NCBI GenBank assembly: GCA_009778425.1
Contig: WRJU01000158.1
Span: forward strand, 1-7,372
Source: Pseudomonadota bacterium
Lineage (GTDB): Bacteria; Pseudomonadota; Gammaproteobacteria; Burkholderiales; Rhodocyclaceae
Length of the DNA: 7,372 nucleotides
Reading direction: 5' to 3'
In this document: positions 6,879 to 7,372 of the stretch, in pieces
How positions within the stretch are numbered: position 1 is the first letter of the stretch
Layout: each line of letters starts with the position of its first letter
The notes under the pieces: generated by a model
What the model saw: only the letters and a program-made list of their open reading frames with translations
What the model was told of the DNA's origin: nothing
Databases searched by the model: none
Program-made: the position numbers and the translations under genes

Positions 6879-6894
6879 AACGTTTACTAACGTT
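6879..6894. repeat. Direct/inverted AACGTT pair at the glnS stop
   Basis: AACGTT at 6879-6884 and 6889-6894, separated by TACT. Each copy is its own reverse complement, so the pair can form a weak 6-bp hairpin overlapping the glnS stop codon. No T-run follows, so I do not call it a terminator; it may be chance. Confidence 0.4.
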
Positions 6895-7372
6895 AAAACT
6901 TGTCTTTCCCCCACGAGTCCTTGAGCGAAACCGTGCGGTTGAATATCGGGGAGCCTTCAGTGGAGTCGCGGCGGTCGGCGACGAAATAGCCGTGCCGCTC
7001 GAACTGGAAACGTTCTTCCGGTTTGGCCGTTCTGAGCGCCGGTTCCAGCAGTGCCTCGATGACACGGATTGAATCGGGGTTGATGTCGTCGAGATAGTCG
7101 CGCTCCATGCCTTCGGGGTCGCCCTCGCGGCGCTGTCCCGGTTGGGGGTGGGCGAAGAGGCGCTCGTAGAGCCTCACTTCGGCGCGGTAGGCATGCGCGG
7201 CGCTGACCCAGTGCAGGTTGCCCTTGACCTTGTACTGATCGGCTCCCGGCGTGCCGGATTTTGAATCCGGGAAAACTTCGGCGAAAACGGTTTTGACCTG
7301 GCCGTTGGCGTCTTTTTCGCATCCGGTGCATTTCACGACAAAGCCGTAGCGCAGCCGTACCATGTTGCCGGG
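6893..7372 (-). CDS. glnS: Glutaminyl-tRNA synthetase, C-terminal part (partial, N-terminus beyond window)
   Basis: The last 159 residues plus TAA stop are visible; the frame continues past the right edge (PGNMVRLRYGFVVKC at the boundary). The enzyme charges tRNA-Gln with glutamine in the cytoplasm. The visible part is the C-terminal anticodon-binding beta-barrel, recognisable from VRLRYGFVVKC, GNLHWVSAAHA, AEVRLYERLF and the tail RFQFERHGYFVADRRDS, then FNRTVSLKDSWGK. The catalytic Rossmann domain with its HIGH and KMSKS-type motifs lies outside. The frame is intact and ends normally. The 117 bp to yajC carries the yajC promoter but no recognisable glnS terminator, so some read-through into yajC is possible. 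Confidence 0.96.
   Translation of the reverse strand, partial: PGNMVRLRYGFVVKCTGCEKDANGQVKTVFAEVFPDSKSGTPGADQYKVKGNLHWVSAAHAYRAEVRLYERLFAHPQPGQRREGDPEGMERDYLDDINPDSIRVIEALLEPALRTAKPEERFQFERHGYFVADRRDSTEGSPIFNRTVSLKDSWGKDKF

Noticed and set aside
6840..6895. Possible intrinsic terminator after glnS
   Set aside because: Only a weak AT-rich 6-bp AACGTT pairing is present, with no T-run, so it does not meet the usual criteria.

Overview
All seven genes read on the minus strand, so the window runs right to left in transcription order: glnS (3' end only), yajC, secD, secF, darA, darB, a 131-residue protein of unknown function, and a BtrH-N-like protein that runs off the left edge. The DNA is GC-rich, and the SecD, SecF and YajC sequences look betaproteobacterial (for example, the SecF stretch reading SRTVITHGSTQVMVLSM). 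I would place the source in the Betaproteobacteria and cannot go lower with confidence. There are no RNA genes, insertion sequences, CRISPR arrays or phage genes.

Right end (about 6893-7372): the C-terminal anticodon-binding part of glutaminyl-tRNA synthetase. The 117-bp gap after it holds an extended -10 promoter (TGATATAAT) and a good ribosome binding site for yajC. Middle (3491-6775): yajC-secD-secF, the accessory membrane module of the Sec translocon. A strong GC-rich hairpin lies in the 72-bp yajC-secD gap.

Left half (1-3465): a compact cassette that starts only 25 bp after secF. It encodes a flavodoxin-like DarA-type protein (the aromatase partner), a FabH-like DarB ketosynthase with an intact Cys-His-Asn triad, a small protein of unknown function, and a protein with the BtrH N-terminal fold carrying plausible Cys/His/Asp catalytic residues. 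Junctions inside the cassette are an 8-bp overlap, an 11-bp gap and a 1-bp gap, so it is almost certainly one transcription unit. It may be co-transcribed with yajC-secDF, because the gap after secF has no room for a terminator.

DarA and DarB homologues make dialkylresorcinols (through 1,3-cyclohexanediones), often alongside aryl polyene or xanthomonadin-type pigment clusters. The BtrH-like protein suggests an added acyl- or aminoacyl-transfer, or thioester-release, step. The likely picture is the edge of a membrane lipid or pigment biosynthesis cluster that continues past base 1, attached to the housekeeping sec operon. The BtrH-like gene is easy to miss because its frame has no stop inside the window.
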